NCBI GenBank assembly: GCA_013054445.1
Contig: JAAMPI010001033.1
Coordinates: 1-20,815, forward strand
Direction: 5' to 3'
Source of the DNA: Cudoniella acicularis
Lineage: Eukaryota; Ascomycota; Leotiomycetes; Helotiales; Helotiaceae
Length of the DNA: 20,815 nucleotides
Made by a program: the position numbers and the translations under genes. The notes under the pieces were generated by a model. The model searched no databases. It was not told the DNA's origin and worked only from the letters and a program-made list of their open reading frames with translations. This document shows, one piece after another, positions 18,470 to 20,815 of this stretch. The stretch's first letter is position 1. Each line of letters starts with the position of its first letter.

Positions 18470-19912
18470 GTTTGTGGATGAGGTTGGGGAAAGGAGTAGG
18501 GGCTTTGAAGGTTGAACTAGTAAGAGATAATGTGAAAAAGGGAAATGTCAAGAAAAGGAAACTTGGGGGATAGCGATAGTCTTATGGCACTTCACAATCT
18601 TGGTGATGGAGGCGTACTTTCGGGGCCGATTGAATGAAGACTGCCTTGGACGAGAGTGTCTCGCTGCAGTCAAACCTTTGTTGTGCACTTTTGTTGCGCA
18701 CCATAGCAGAAAAGGGACCACAAGGCTGCCACACCTCTTCTCCATTCACTACACATCTCCTCTATCTGCTACACTCTCTTCTATCTAAACTATCCGAGGC
18801 AGAGCCGGTTCAAAATGATGTTCAAAAACTGTAATGCTTACTAGCAATTATGGCATTAGTGGATAGGAGTAAACAAAATCGTTGTCCAGTGTTCCTCATC
18901 GTGAGTCGTGTGAGAGCGTCAGTACTGCTCGGCGCGGACAATTGTGGCTGATACTGAGGCTGATGATTTGTGGCACCTAATGTGTAATTTTCTGGGTTGG
19001 CCTGAGTGTGAGCACGGAGTACTCCGAATACGGGAGTTCGAGCTTCGCTTTTTATAGTCTCGAAAGCGCGTTGGTGGCTTAGAAAAACTACTAAAATTTA
19101 AATTGTAGTAGCTAATCGGGCTAACTTTCCCTAGACGAAGTAGTCTAGACTTCGAAAAGCGGCAAGTAGATTAAAGCAGTTTCGGTAATTAGATTCGAGC
19201 GAAACAGAAGTACTAATAACGTAGAAAGTATAATATAAAAAACCCTTTTAGGTTGTTTTTAAGCTTAAAAGCTTGTGTATACCTAGAGTAGTGAGATAGC
19301 CTAATTGTCCTCAGTCTATGGTCGTATGTGGAAGGCTTTTCCTTATCTAGAGTCTTGTACTAGGTGTTGTGGTGTCGGTGTTGAAGAATTCGTGCCGGAG
19401 CAGAGTTGACGAGAAAATTTGAAATTTCGGACTTCGCTAACCCTTCAAAAATATAAAATGCGCGACTTTTTTGACATTGCGATGTGAATGCTAGAAGCGG
19501 GGGTGTAGATTGTGAATTTTAGTCTTAGGGACTAGGGATACTATGGTGACGTTTTTAGTGGATGGGAATTAAAAAGATTTCAAGTGTTGGGAGTGCTTTT
19601 GGGAGGTGGGTTATTGAGCGGTCGTGGCGCGATGCAGTAGAACATTATCTATACACTGTGTTCCTGGCTTTTCTACAGAGAGAATCCAGGATTTCTGCAT
19701 CCTCAGAAGCTTGTCAGTGATCCTTCTGAAATTGTAGTGCCCGCTGCCGGGAGACTGCTACATGTAAGAGTAGGGGCCACCACGCGTGGCCCACTAAGCG
19801 AGAACGCAAAAACGCGTCTATTTCCAACACATTATTTTTTCAACTTCTTATTAAATCAACCAGCAATTATATTATTGTGCAATTCAAGATGAACGACAGC
19901 ATTATCTTTAGT
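18470..19912. other. Long stretch without gene, repeat-like
   Basis: The first ~350 bases can hold the promoter of the minus-strand hypothetical gene. Beyond about 18850 the sequence is AT-shifted, with many stops and short inverted motifs (for example CTAGACGAAGTAGTCTAG at 19131-19148). It looks like decayed repeat DNA. I can assign no element class. Confidence 0.35.
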
Positions 19913-19934
19913 CCCCCCCCCCCCCCCCCCCCCC
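19913..19934 (+). repeat. Homopolymer run of 22 C
   Basis: An uninterrupted run of 22 cytosines lies just upstream of the transposase relic. Its length should be treated with caution, because such runs are prone to sequencing and assembly error. Confidence 0.9.
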
Positions 19935-19949
19935 AGAAACAGAATGATG

Positions 19950-20815
19950 AATAGGTTACCCCTGTGCGTATTACAGTGCGCAACCTCCATCGCCAGGGAA
20001 AATCGTAGCGCGAGATCGCCTCGCAGACTACCCTTCCCCGGCGCACAATAAGACGCATTTTACGCCAGGAATCGAGTCGCCGATTGCGTAGAAGGAAGGA
20101 CCCGAAGCCTCATATGATGTCTATAAGAGAGACCCGCCGCTATATTCACCATATATCGAGAGACTGGCCGACGCGACCTCTCACCTTCAACCAGGTCCGC
20201 ACCCAACTTGGCATCCTAGCGTCTATCAGGACCATTCGTCGAGAACTTCGCCGCGCAGGCTACCGTCGCTTTATTACGTGGCCCCGACCTTATATACCAC
20301 GCCTATAAGCCAAGAAACGATCAGCTTTTGCGCTCGATCATAGGTAGTAGAGGACATTGGACTATATAGCCTATAGGGATGACGGCAAGCCCGGGGGAGA
20401 CTGGCGGAAGGTCATTTGGTCGGATGAAGCTACATTTGAGGTTAGGAAGAGTAGAAGGATCTAGGTTATACGGCGGGTGGACGAAAAGCGCTGTCCGAGT
20501 TATATAAGGTCGGTATATAGGTCGGGGAGGTTCTCGGTATAATATAGGGGGTTATCGGGTAGGATTATAAGTCAGAATTAGTCTTGTTAGGAAAGCTTTC
20601 TAAGCGTAAGGGTATTTGCTCGAAGGCATACCTCGAACAAGTTCTCGAACCTGTTGTTTTCCCGCTGTTTGACGAACTCGGGCTAGAGTATATCTTCATA
20701 GAAGACGGTTCAAAGGTGTATTTAGAGAAGGCCCGGCTACCACGGCTATAACACGGTATCCGAGGCTTTTCCTGGCCACCTTCGTCAGAGTTGAACCTAA
20801 TTAAGAAGGTATGGC
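19950..20815 (+). pseudogene. Tc1/mariner-type transposase relic, running off the window
   Basis: Successive blocks of a DDE transposase can be read. The helix-turn-helix part (QGKS, stop, REIASQTTLPRRTIRRIL) is at about 19994-20062. A second helix region with RRELRRAGYRRFITWPRP follows to about 20300. Then come WSDEATFE (first catalytic Asp, 20423-20425), EDGSKVY (second Asp, 20704-20706) and PPSSELNLIKKVW at the window end. Where active relatives have PPSSPDLNPIE, this copy lacks a residue and has Glu in place of the third Asp. Several in-frame stops fit C-to-T or G-to-A changes of Gln or Trp codons (TAA before GCC at 20306; TAG TAG where Trp-Trp is expected). One frameshift lies between the first and second catalytic blocks. 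This is a dead, RIP-like copy. The 3' end and right terminal repeat are outside the window; I could not define the left terminal repeat. Confidence 0.87.

Noticed and set aside
1..20815. CRISPR arrays, bacterial operons, rRNA or tRNA genes
   Set aside because: The intron-bearing fungal genes show a eukaryotic window; no spaced identical repeats or RNA gene structures were seen.

Overview
The window is nuclear DNA of a filamentous ascomycete (Pezizomycotina). Genes are split by short introns of about 43-106 bp with GTAAGT- or GTACGT-type donors. The gene families (HET, UstYa/DUF3328, GT90) are typical of these fungi, and a Tc1/mariner relic carries C-to-T type stop codons that look like repeat-induced point mutation (RIP). 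A leotiomycete-like host is possible, but I cannot fix the genus. The region is gene-poor and repeat-rich, an accessory-type landscape.

Layout: 1-1700 has no recognisable gene and holds a compact inverted-repeat element (307-687). At 1708-2541 (minus) lies an intact UstYa-type oxidase, and at 4082-4526 (plus) a secreted precursor with four identical NYYYYG-bearing repeats separated by Lys-Arg sites. The two are divergent and share about 1.5 kb of upstream DNA. Together they look like a minimal dikaritin-type RiPP locus: a Kex2-processed repeat precursor plus one DUF3328 oxidase. This is the most interesting system in the window. Precursor and oxidase would act in the secretory pathway, where the oxidase could cross-link tyrosines before or after the repeats are cut apart.

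5593-7531 (plus) is a HET-domain (heterokaryon incompatibility) gene whose 3' end runs into two diverged direct repeats (7529-7996), so it is probably truncated. 9026-10545 (minus) is a complete GT90/CAP10-like glycosyltransferase. 11375-12807 (plus) is an F-box protein. 13220-13947 (minus) is a secreted protein with a propeptide-like N-terminal half and a four-cysteine tail.

From 14 to 18.5 kb there are only small or fragmentary genes: a cysteine-bearing secreted-protein fragment (15071-15384), a two-exon 88-residue protein (15689-16061, minus), a signal-peptide ORF cut short by repeat-like DNA (17349-17492), and a three-exon hypothetical (17722-18469, minus). The right end is a stop-ridden Tc1/mariner transposase that runs off the window, preceded by a 22-base C run.

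All gene models come from reading frames and splice signals by eye. Family names rest on motifs, not on database searches.
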